Below are positions 14,490-24,534 of a DNA stretch of 64,000 nucleotides, one piece after another. The DNA comes from Naematelia aurantialba (taxonomy: Eukaryota; Basidiomycota; Tremellomycetes; Tremellales; Naemateliaceae), in NCBI GenBank assembly GCA_021527695.1, contig JAKFAO010000006.1, forward strand, positions 1,116,001-1,180,000, in the 5' to 3' direction. The translations under genes were made by a program, and so were the position numbers. Position 1 is the stretch's first letter. The number at the start of each line of letters is the position of its first letter. Under the pieces are notes generated by a model that saw only the letters and a list, made by a program, of their open reading frames with translations, searched no databases and was not told the DNA's origin.

Positions 14490-15329
14490 CTAAAACTTGA
14501 GCAGGTGGAACCGATCACCTTTAGAAAGACCCCATGAGGTCTTCAGGTACTTGGCAAGATTCTCAACCTTCTTGACAGCCTCAATCACTGGAGCATCGAC
14601 AGTCTATTGTCAGGAAATCATCAGAACAATAAACATACCTTTTGAGCAGACTTCTTCTCCTCTGGGAACTCTGACTTCTCGTTGCCTTCGCCAAAGAATT
14701 CTCCCTCCTTGGTCGTCTTACCAGCATTGGACTTGGCAAAGTATGCGTCGTTGATGTTCTCGGGCACAGATACAGTCGAGAGTTCGACCTTGGTCGAAGT
14801 GGCGATCACGTACGCCTGGCTGACTCGTCGAAGAGGAACACCGTTGAATCTGTTGGTCAGTGACGCGTTCACAGTTCTGCCTCTTAAGACGACTAACTTG
14901 AATGGACCGGTGACCAAGAGCAGGCCACTCTCAAGCTGCTTCAAGAAGACCACACGTTTGCCGCTGAACTGACCGGCGAGAAGGATCAAGACCGTTCCTG
15001 GAGTGATGCTGGATCGAAGAGCTGTCTTGCCAGCGGTCTTGCGGGAAACCTTTGGCCGACGAACATCTTCAGCCGGGTAGTATTTGGACGCCTTGGCGGT
15101 AGGGATCAGTCGCTTTCCTCCGTTCGCCTTTCCTCCAACAGCCTTCTCGGTGTGTGCTGGTGCCTCGGATTTTGCAGCAGCGGATCCAGTCTTCTTGCCT
15201 GAGGGGTGTCAGGCTTCTGACATTATTGTTTCTAAGCCGATGCTCACCTTTGTGCAAACCACGCTTGGCAGCGACCTGGGATCGAGACAAACGTCCAACG
15301 TGCGCCGAGATGGGCTTTGATCTAGCCAT
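14490..15329 (-). CDS. RPL6: 60S ribosomal protein eL6
   Basis: Component of the large cytosolic ribosomal subunit. The start at 15327-15329 gives [18 protein letters not shown]; a basic Ala/Lys-rich N-terminal segment follows. The eL6 core shows [11 protein letters not shown], then [20 protein letters not shown] and [25 protein letters not shown] sequence (an intron interrupts it). The last exon, after an intron near 14605-14640, encodes [20 protein letters not shown] and ends KF with the stop at 14490-14492. Residues [12 protein letters not shown] are typical of fungal eL6. The gene is convergent with the ATR kinase, with 33 bp between stop codons. Confidence 0.92.
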
Positions 15330-15645
15330 CTGGAAATCCGGTCAGTATTCCGCAGATGATGATATATAACGCGAAGATGACTGACTTTGTCTCTCGGGAG
15401 GTAGGTAGCCTTGAAGGATAGAGAGACTGAATTTGCCTCGCAAATGACAGCCAGAACAGCAGCTCGTCTCGGAGCCTTCGGGAATTCTGAAATGGGCAGG
15501 GCTTCCCCGTTGTGTGGCAAGAACTGCCCCTCGTGGCTCGGATTTAAGCAAAAATATTATCTCCGATGCTGTCGGCTGTACTTGTTATCTTACTTGGTCA
15601 CTACAGTGTTGGCCTGCGTAGGGTGTGCAGATCGTCTTCGAGATT

Positions 15646-16548
15646 ATGCAGGATCCAAACTTCCCGCCCAATTTATCGATCGAGCCATACTCAATCGGAA
15701 GTTCCGGATCAGGCAGGACAGCACAAGCTGAAGCAATTAGACGATATGGCATAGCTGGCCGAGTCTGGTGAGCGGGTTAGTCCATATGTAGCTCATAACG
15801 AAGGGAGGCAGTCGAACCGCTTCTCGATTACTTGAGACCTGACAGCGACTATGATCCTCCATGCTCGTTGTTCTCTAGGGGCCCGCATTCTGTCTTGGAG
15901 CTGGGATCCGGTCAAGCTGTCCCTTCGCTGCAACTCGCTACCAGCCTGACCCCAGCGGATCTAGTCGTCTTGACCGATCTGCCCAATGTTATCCCCCTCT
16001 GCCGACAAGCTTTGGAAGCTCATTCGGACGCCTTGCGTGCCAGAGTTCTCGTTGAGCCGCTGGCATGGGGTAGCGACACATCTAGAATCAAATCCCTGGG
16101 TCCCTTTACTCACATCTTATGCTGTGATCTAGTGAGGTCATTTGGCACCCTATTGCTGACTGCGTCAAGGTTTACTTCCCCCATCTGTACCCATCACTGC
16201 TTCTGACTCTGCTCCAGATGACAGAGAGCGAAACATCTAGTGAGGACACCTTCGGTCCTGAGATCATTCTGGCATGTACGTCGATCGCGCCGTGGGAGAT
16301 TGACGCTAGATAAATCGCGATCTCTCTCTCTCGAGCACTCTTTCTTCGATGCTTTCGCGTTGTATTTCAATATACAGCCAGTTCTCGGCAGGAATTGGGA
16401 CGCCAAAATCTACATATGCAAAAGATGGAAGGTGAGCTCGGAATGGGTCATACCCGACATTACAACAGTGATGAACGGAGTCAACGGGGTGAAGCGCGGC
16501 CGAAGTTTTGGCCTCATCGACGAGTTGCTTGGGTCCATAGACATCTAG
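15646..16548 (+). CDS. METTL21/EFM-type protein-lysine methyltransferase
   Basis: Seven-beta-strand methyltransferase of family 16, whose members methylate lysines of translation factors and chaperones. Four exons: 15646-15767, 15804-16131, 16170-16275 and 16310-16548. The SAM-binding motif VLELGSGQAVPSLQLA is followed by the acidic strand VVLTDLP, and HILCCDLVYFPHLYPSLLLT is the DxxY-type post-motif II of the family. YKSRSLSLEHSFFDAF near the C-terminus also fits. The substrate cannot be told from sequence. The tail after KRWK is less certain: a possible further donor at 16432 would run into a stop, so the unspliced reading to 16548 is kept. The stop lies 17 bp from that of the PPG1-type phosphatase. 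Confidence 0.82.
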
Positions 16549-16565
16549 GATATAATGATGCAGGA

Positions 16566-17866
16566 TTATAGGAAATACTCAATCGCCTGCGTATCAGCGT
16601 TTCAAACCGCATCTAATCACCTTGGATTGTTGTTGCTGGTTCGGCCCATCCCGCTGCTCGTTAGCAACAGCCCTTCCTGACACTCACTTCGTTCTCTGGG
16701 GCCGCTTCGAACACATTGAAGAACCTCCGTCCTCCAGGCGACACCTCTAATATACTCGCCATGTTACCACATCTGTCTGCTCAGCACTGTAGGACCATTC
16801 CTCACCTGTAGCAGTAGTTTGGTGCACTCCAGACCGTGCTGAGCTGATCTCCATATAGTACCGAGTATCCTTCCATGCATAGCTGGTGTGCTCGCAAAAC
16901 GTGATTCATACCATTCAATGAGAGAAATTTCTTCACGATCGATGCGCCAAATGTGTATCCTGCTCCTCTGCTGATCAGCGATTCGTCTCACTCACCCGCT
17001 CACCGAGGACTGATAGCGAAGTCTTCCTTTTCTGGATCGGGGTCTGACCAGACAAGATCGGCCATGGGTCCTTCGTGGGGAATCTCCCTAAAACGATCAA
17101 TGATTTTGATCTGGTCGATGTGATGGATGGAGGGGCTGAGACCTCCATGTACGCAAAAAATCGCATCGTCTATCACCACGCTCAAGGTGAGAAAGTCGAA
17201 CATGTCTGTAAAGTACTGCCAAACGTTGGGTGATCCATACTTGCGCGTACACTCCAGGTAGAATCCATAAGTCTGGCCATCAGCACTGCTCGTCGTGTGT
17301 TCTATTATGGCATCAGATTTCCGTTCTCTCGAGCCCTTGCTCGGGACGGGTTCCTCGCCCGAGTGTACCTCTATCCCCAAGTGAAGGGCCAACCTCATTG
17401 GCGACCGCCTCTTAAGCCTCTTTTGAGGGTCTCATCACACGCACAGGAACGACTCACCTGCGTGACCGCCCTCGATTCATGATTGCCTCTGATGAGCTGT
17501 ACTCGTTCCGGGTATCTGAGCTTGAGACACGTGAGAAGCGATATTGTCTCCACCGAGTGCAAGCCACGATCGACATAGTCTCCTGTGCCACTCTTAGTGA
17601 CGTTGAGCAGAGAGGGCGGTAGACGGACCGAGAAAGAGGTAATTTGTATGGGGCGCAGAGCCTCCGATGCGGAAGATTTCGATAAGATCATGGAACTGTC
17701 CGTGTATGTCACCGACCACCGTGACGGGCGAGGCGACATGAACGACGTTGCTCTCCCGCATCAAGACCTCTTTGGTCTTTTCACATATCTCTCGGAGCAA
17801 AGCCTCGCCTAGGAGCTGCTTATCGCGCAATCGATCGATACATGCGTCGAGATCGAACGGCGCCAT
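16566..17866 (-). CDS. PPG1: PP2A-like serine/threonine phosphatase, PPG1 type
   Basis: Catalytic subunit of the PPP family. Metal and active-site motifs are complete: [16 protein letters not shown] (joined across an intron), RGNHESR, and the HGGLSPSI block. [17 protein letters not shown] and [20 protein letters not shown] match the PPG1 branch rather than PP2A itself. The start at 17864-17866 gives [13 protein letters not shown]. The C-terminus is resolved by splicing the last intron (about 16577-16620), which replaces a Val-Ile-Arg readthrough tail with the PP2A-type terminus YFL. In yeast PPG1 works with the Far complex and in glycogen metabolism; that role is inferred from the family. Several short introns are present. 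Confidence 0.88.
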
Positions 17867-18124
17867 TCGCAGACTGTCTTGGGAAGTAGGCGTTGATGAG
17901 CAAACAATAATGCTACTGGCGGGCGCTGGACGGTGGAGAATGGGAAATCTGCATGCCTAAATTAAGCACACCTATTGGCATGTGGCAAACCTACAGATAG
18001 GCGCGTGACAAGTCCCCCTGTGACGACGTCTCTTTGAGAACCCTGTGTTCCCCGCCCCGGGGCTTGTGTTCAACTCAGTCTTTGATCTCTCCCTCTTTCA
18101 GTTTTGTCAGTGTCTATCACCACC

Positions 18125-21100
18125 ATGTGAGTCGCAGTGGTCCTTCGGAGGATGAAATGCTCATGCCTGCTGCAGGTTCTCTCGACATGGTGCCGACTAT
18201 GACGACTATCCATCTGTCAGGGCCGCTGCTAGCGGGTCGGCGCATCAACCTACCCGACCTGTGGACAAGGACAAGACCGAGGCGGAGCTGAGTGTAAACA
18301 TCAAGAAGGCTACAAGTCCAGAGGAGACTGCCCCTAGTATGCTTTCCACCGCTCCTGCGAGTGTCAACTGAACAAGAATAGAGCAGAAGCATGTTAGGAG
18401 TAAGGCGCATTTGTTCCAGCTCAGCTGACATTAGAATGCATCGTCTACACTTGGGATTACCACTCGTCTCTGTCAGTGTGGAATGGTCTGAGAACCCAAC
18501 CCATCCTTGCGGATGAAGTGCAAACCTTTAAGAGCCTTATTGTTGTCCACAAACTGCTTCAGGAAGGACACCCAGTGGTGAGTCCCAGGAATCGACATTC
18601 GACTGACGGACAGACGCTCAAGGAAGCTCATGCGCAAACCGGCTGGCTGGAGACCTGTGGACGTACCGTTGGCGATGGAGGAAAGGGCTATGGACCACTG
18701 ATCAAGGCATATGTGTCGTTCCTCTTAGCCAAGTTGAGATTCCATCGCCATCACCCGGAATTTAATGGCTTGTTTGAATACGAGGAGTACATCAGTCTCA
18801 AGGAGATTGATGATCCCAACGAAGGGTAAGCATAGTAGAAATCAGCCCTGCTGACCAATGTAGATACGAGACGATCGGTGATCTGATGACACTGCAAGAT
18901 CAGATCGAATCCTTTCAAAAGCTCATTTTCGCCAGCTTCCGGGGCTCTGCCAATAATGAATGCCGGATCTCGGCGCTTGTTCCGCTTGTCAAAGAGAGCT
19001 TTGGGATCTACAAATTCATCACTAGCATGCTGCGAGCTATGCACCGACGTGAGCCAAAAGTTGACGAGCATTCTGACGAGCAGGAACCGATGCCATGGAC
19101 GCTCTGGTACCCTTGCGTGAGCGATACAACGCTCAGCATTATAATCTGCGACGTTTCTATTATGAGTGCTCCAACCTCAAGTATCTGACTGGGTTAATCA
19201 ATGTGCCCAAGTTGGGACAGGTGAGACCTCCATGACGAACTCCACTAACTAGGAGGAACCCCCCAACTTGATCGACAGCGGTGTCGCCCCCGAGCTGCCC
19301 GAGAGACCGGCTCCAGAAGTCAAGCGCGAGGAAACCAAGCGCGATGTTCCTCGTGCAGAATCGCCGACGGCCACACAAGCTGAGATTGACGAGCAGAGGC
19401 GGATGTTGGAGGAATATGAGCGCAAACAGGCGGCACTGGTAAACCAAAGAGAAACCGAGCAACGTCGTCAAGAGGAGAACAAGCGACGCCAGGAAGCCGA
19501 GTACGCCGAACAGCAGCGCCAGCAACAGGAGCGCGAACGACTCGCTCAAGAACAGCTGCAACGAGATCAGATGAACCAGCAATGGAATCAGCAGCAGAAT
19601 GGCCAGGTTACGCAGCTGCAGCAGGAAATGTTGGCAATGAGAGGGCAATATGAGCGCGACCAGATGCTACTGGAACAATACGATCGTCGCGTCAAGTCTC
19701 TCGAGAGCGAGTTGGGGCTCATTGGCGCAAATGTTGGCGCTCAGATGTCGGCCAAGGACGATCTCATCAATCAGCTCCAGAGACAGATCGAGATATGGAA
19801 GAACAAGTACGAGGCTTTGGCGAAGTTGTACACCCAACTACGCAGCGAGCATCTTGACCTGCTCAACAAGAGCAAGGGCTTCCAGCTGCAAGCCAACTCC
19901 GCCCAGGAAGCTATAGACAAGATGGAGAGAATGGAGCGTGATGTCAAAGCCAAGAATCTAGAGCTTGCAGACATGATCCGAGAGCGTGACCGCGCACGTT
20001 ATGATCTGGATCGCATAAAATCAGTGAGTTGTCGCCTCAACAGGATCTGATATCAGGGTCACAAAGAAGAACTGGAGCGCCTCAAACGCGATCTTGCATT
20101 TGCTCTCGAACGAGCCGATGACGCGTCCCGGAACAAGAGCTCTGAGGTTTCTGGTATCATGTCCAAATACAACAGACAACTTACCGAGCTGGAAGATTCA
20201 CTAAGGGTGAGATCAAGAGACAAGAGCCCGGCTGATTGCGCAGAGTAAACAAATGCAGATTGACGACCTGCTTGCCAAACTGGATGCCAAGGACGGCGAG
20301 ATTTCTCGGGCCCTGGAAGAAAAGGAACAGGAGCTCCTGATCATGCAGGAGGGCATGGACTCTACGCTGAAGGAGTTAAGCGACATGCGCATTGTCAGTA
20401 TAAAAGACTGCCCACAAGCTTACCCTTAGACTTCTGGTGACACCAGTCAAGCGTTTGATGCTCAAGTCGATACACTTATTCTCGATCATCGGAAGGAATT
20501 GAACGCCATCATCGACTCCATCTTACAAGCTTGCATCCAGAAAGTCGACGATGCTATGTACGAGCTAGAGGCACCGATGCAGACCGGCAACACCACCGCC
20601 ACACCAGAATATACCTTGTCCATGATCGAAAAAGCCATGACAAATGCCAACGAATTCGCCACAACCTTCATTCTTTACCTCGGCAAGAAGAGCGGCGGCG
20701 GGTATGTGGATGTCATCAAGGTGGCCAATGAGTTTGCTCAATCCCTCTCGGAGACTCTAGTCAGCGCGAAGGGGATCACCCGATTCTCCGACTCCGACGA
20801 GGTGATTGATAAGCTCATTCGTGTTGCTAAAACCGCCGGCGAGAATGGACAACGTTTCTTCATCAACCTTCAATCCTTCCGTCTCACCGGAGGCACCAAG
20901 AATGAGGACATTGCCATGCGGAGTAGCAATGTTGCACGGGAAGCTCTGAGCAATCTATCGCAGGCGGTGGAGCGGCTTATCCCAAAGACCAAGTCCGCTG
21001 TCAATACTGCGAACGGCGATATTGCAGACGTTGTTACGCAAGAGATGCAGAACGCAGCTCGTGCCATCGAGGAAGCCACTCAGCGACTGCAGTCGCTAAT

Positions 21101-21734
21101 GGCGCGTCCAAAGGATTCCAAATACAACGCCCTCGACGTCCACGTACATGATGCCATTCTCGAGGCAACGCTGGCCATAACGAACGCCATCGGAAGACTC
21201 ATCCATGCCGCCACCGAAAGTCAGGAGGAGATCGTCCGCGAGGGCCGAGGCAGCATGAATATCAAGCAATTCTACAAGAAGAACAATCGGTGGACTGAAG
21301 GCCTGATATCGGCAGCCAAGGCTGTGGCCTACGCCACTGGTCTTCTCATTGAAAGTGCAGATGGTGTGATATCTGGCACCCATTCGTTGGAGCAACTCAT
21401 CGTCGCCTCCAACGAGGTTTCGGCTGCGACTGCTCAGCTGGTCGCCGCTTCTCGAGTCAAGGCTTCTCTGATGTCTCAAACTCAACAGCGACTAGAAGCC
21501 GCCGCAAAGGCGGTGACGGATGCTTGCAAGGCTCTGGTAAAGCAGGTGAAGCTCATCTCCAATCAGCACGCCGAAGACGATTCGGTCGACTACAAGTCGA
21601 TGCCGTCGCATGAATTCAAAGTGCGCGAGATGGAGCAGCAAGTTGAGATTTTAAAGCTGGAGAAGGAGCTGGGCGCCGCTCGTAGGAGGTTGGGCGAGAT
21701 GCGTCGTGCAGGATATCATCAGGAAGCCGACTAG
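18125..21734 (+). CDS. SLA2: SLA2/END4 (HIP1R family) endocytic adaptor
   Basis: Links clathrin coats to actin during endocytosis. The N-terminal ANTH domain shows AELSVNIKKATSPEET, VYTWDYHSSLS, FKSLIVVHKLLQEGHPV and FASFRGSANNECRI. A long Gln/Glu-rich coiled coil follows (about 19270-20400). The C-terminal I/LWEQ (talin-like, actin-binding) domain lies at 20500-21720 with GLISAAKAVAYATGLLIESADG and HEFKVREMEQQVEILKLEKEL. The only start compatible with the first coding exon is an ATG made by splicing: AT at 18125-18126 joins G at 18176 after removal of a 49-nt intron, giving MFSRHGADYDDYPS. The stop lies 17 bp from that of the convergent UBC7. Confidence 0.92.
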
Positions 21735-21751
21735 ATGTATTTGCGTAGAAT

Positions 21752-22484
21752 CTATATACCCAAAAGACCTTTGACCTGCTCGCGCACCTGCCTCTCGAAT
21801 TCAGGTCGATTATCGCGATACAACTTGCAGCACTATTGCGAATCAGTATTCTGACTCATGCCGTACAGCTAGGCTGACCTCGATGTCTGCCCCACTTTCG
21901 ATGTTAGGCTCGGCAAGCATGCTCAGGACGCTCAACAGCACACTTCGAACGCCTTGAACAGGAGACCACCGTTCAGAGGCCGATTCATAACGGAGTGGGT
22001 CGTCCCCTGGTGGGTGGAGAATTGAAATGCACACAACACCGTTGGGATATACTGATGTTAGTGACAGCTTAGGATGAGTCACTCACTGTTGGGGTGCAAG
22101 AGAGGGGGATCGAAGGTCATGGTGAAAGGATTCAAGGGGTAATCGTGAGGCTGGCGGACAGTCAGCAGTTGGGACAGTGTCCTAGTTATGTAGACACTTG
22201 CGAATGTGAGTCTTGCCGCAAAGACGCCACCCTCCTGTCATCAGCACGATGCCTTCGCCCAGCCCTCACATATGGGGTTCCTTCGGGTCCCTGTATGAGC
22301 GCCTCCCACTCTAATAGATTGTCCTCGGACAGCGGACCAGCGGTGATGGTATCCTGAAGAGGGTCCGCGATAAGGTCGCGATACTCCTTCATCAATCTTG
22401 CGTCAGAGATGACTCAGTCTTGATAACCCACCTCCTTGCAGCGGTAGACGTCTGCGCGCGTGTATTGCTGTTGCCAAACATCAT
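21752..22484 (-). CDS. UBC7: Ubiquitin-conjugating enzyme E2, UBC7/UBE2G type
   Basis: E2 enzyme of ER-associated degradation in the UBC7/UBE2G branch. The active-site Cys is in [16 protein letters not shown], followed by the acidic-loop insertion and [25 protein letters not shown] that mark this branch. The start was found by splicing: ATGATG at 22479-22484 leads through [18 protein letters not shown] across an intron whose acceptor sits just before TTGATGAAGGAG, giving [10 protein letters not shown] as in UBE2G proteins. An in-frame stop lies directly upstream of this ATG. The last exon encodes [20 protein letters not shown] and ends LLGI. Start is 201 bp from the stop of RPT2 on the same strand. 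Confidence 0.9.
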
Positions 22485-22685
22485 TCATCCACCCGATTGT
22501 GTTTCTGAAACGATTGAAATCCATGCACATCGAACGAAGCAGACGTTCGGCGGCGCTCGCCGCAGGGCAAACCACCGAATGCGTTAGAGGCGCAGCCATT
22601 CCGTGTCACAGCAGCCGCCGTTCACTGTGAGGTTGGGTACAATTGCATCCAGTCATCAACGGACAAGTCACATCACGATGACCAT

Positions 22686-24323
22686 CTACAAATACAGTCC
22701 TGCCGGCTGCCACAGAGTCAGTGAGGAAGAGATATACGCCTGCTCGACGTACGGTGTTCTCATCTTTACGGTACAAGACTTTCTCCCGCGCGCTAGTGAA
22801 ATCCTGGGTCTCAGCATAATCGGACACTGTCGACTGCTCACTGCTTTCGTGACACGCATTCGCCTTTCTCGCAAAGCCAAAAGTCCTGCTTCCGCTTCCC
22901 AGCGCTCAGCTTGAAGTCCGAAAATGAGCCCTTGGCTTTCACTCACTACACACCGCCTTGATATCCGCACCGGATAGATCGTCTTTCGTCATGACAAGCT
23001 CTTCCAGATCCACATCATCGGCTAAGGACATGCGGGACGTGTGTAGTTTGAAGATGTGCCGTTTGGTCTTCGTGTCAGGGAGGGGGAATTCTGCTGTTTA
23101 GAACGGAATCACCTAACGACTCACCGATCTTCCGGTCTATACGACCCGGGCGTATCAGAGCGGGATCCAGCGACTCGATCTATATGACAGATTCAGCCAA
23201 ATTCAGAAATCTGAGAACGCACTCACTCGATTGGTCGCCATGATTACCTTCACGTCACCTCGAGTGTCGAATCCATCAAGCTGATTGAGCAATTCTAGCA
23301 TTGTCCGCTGAATTTCTCGCTCGCCACCCGAAGTCGAGTCGTACCGTTTGGTGCCGATGGCATCGATTTCGTCAATGAATACGATACTCGGAGCATGCTC
23401 CTCTGCAACGCGAAATAGTTCGCGCACTAGTTTCGGTCCATCGCCAAGATACTTTTGAATAAGCTCGGACCCGACTATACGCAAAAAAGTTGCTGAAGTT
23501 TGGTTTGCAACAGCCTTGGCAAGGAGCGTTTTGCCCGTTCCTGGAACACCATACAGGATGACGCCTTTGGGTGGACGGATACCCATCTCCTCGTATAACT
23601 CGGGGTGCGTCAAGGGTAATTCGACAGATTCTTTGATTTCCTGAATTTGCGTCTCCAACCCGCCGATGTCGGCATAGCTTTCTGTCGGCGCCTTGTCCAG
23701 CTTCATAACAGAGACCATCGGATCAGTATCATCCGCCAGTACCCCAACAACGGCATGTGTCTTGTGATGTAAGAGGACGGAACATCCTGGCTCAAGCATG
23801 TCCTTGTCGACAAACGACATGATACCAACGTAATACTCTGGCCCGTTGCCCACGGATACGATAGCGTGGTCATCGTCGATGATCTCTTCAAGCGAACCAA
23901 CACCCATCGGCGAACCCCGTAACTCATCGACCTTCGTTCGATCCGCCGCTGTCTTGTCCTCGCCCGACTGTGCAGCTTGATTGGCAACAAACTCCTCCTC
24001 CATTAAAAGGTAATCTTTGATTCGCTCCATTTTGAGCATCTTCAGCTTGCACCTTGTTGTTGGATAGACAGGCGGCAGACGGGATGATGCGTCGGGACCC
24101 CGTTTCTTCCTCTTTCCAACTCGTGTAGGGATCGGAGGCTCCCATTTGGACTGCCGGTGAACTGTTAGCAACAGCGAGGGTCTCACTTCAAAACCTGCCT
24201 TGTCCTTGTTATCCTTGGAACCCTTGCCGGGGGAGTCACCACCTGAGGCGCCGCTCGAAGGTGCTTGGCCCTGTCACTGCCGTCAGTAGATTCGCGACCA
24301 GCTACAAGCGAAGGACTGACCAT
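22686..24323 (-). CDS. RPT2: 26S proteasome regulatory ATPase RPT2
   Basis: AAA ATPase of the proteasome base. The N-terminus is [19 protein letters not shown] after splicing: the first exon ends right after the ATG (24321-24323). Gly2 in MGQxxSS fits the N-myristoylation signal known for Rpt2. [18 protein letters not shown] follows, then [20 protein letters not shown]. Walker A is [12 protein letters not shown] and Walker [12 protein letters not shown]; the SRH region is [20 protein letters not shown]. The last intron is spliced to give DENTPAGLYL, a C-terminal HbYX-type motif (Leu-Tyr-Leu) that docks into the 20S ring. A nine-base match to the yeast proteasome control element lies upstream. 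Confidence 0.93.
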
Positions 24324-24446
24324 ACTGGCAATAGATTACCCACGCAGTTGAGAAGACTTCAGTCCACAGAGACGCGCGTTGATGCGCTTTCAAGGTGATA
24401 CAATAGCTTCCGCGCTCCTACGTCATCCTGGGTGGTTTGCTTGTTG

Positions 24447-24455
24447 TTTGCCACC
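24447..24455 (-). promoter_or_regulatory. Candidate PACE (Rpn4-type) element upstream of RPT2
   Basis: Minus strand reads GGTGGCAAA, identical to the proteasome-associated control element of budding yeast, and lies 124-132 bp upstream of the RPT2 start in the gene's orientation. Whether this fungus has an Rpn4-like factor is unknown from the window. Confidence 0.45.
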
Positions 24456-24534
24456 CGTCTAATCAGTCCCTTTTCAACACAGCTGCTCAAACGACGGCCT
24501 AAGCATCGAATATAAACAGTACGATAGCCACAGC

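Noticed and set aside
22414..22599. 61-codon minus-strand open frame (MAAPLTHSVVC...) as a separate gene or the UBC7 N-terminus
   Set aside because: UBC7 is completed in another frame of the same DNA by ATGATG at 22479-22484 and a phase-2 intron giving [10 protein letters not shown], so this frame is an overlap shadow.
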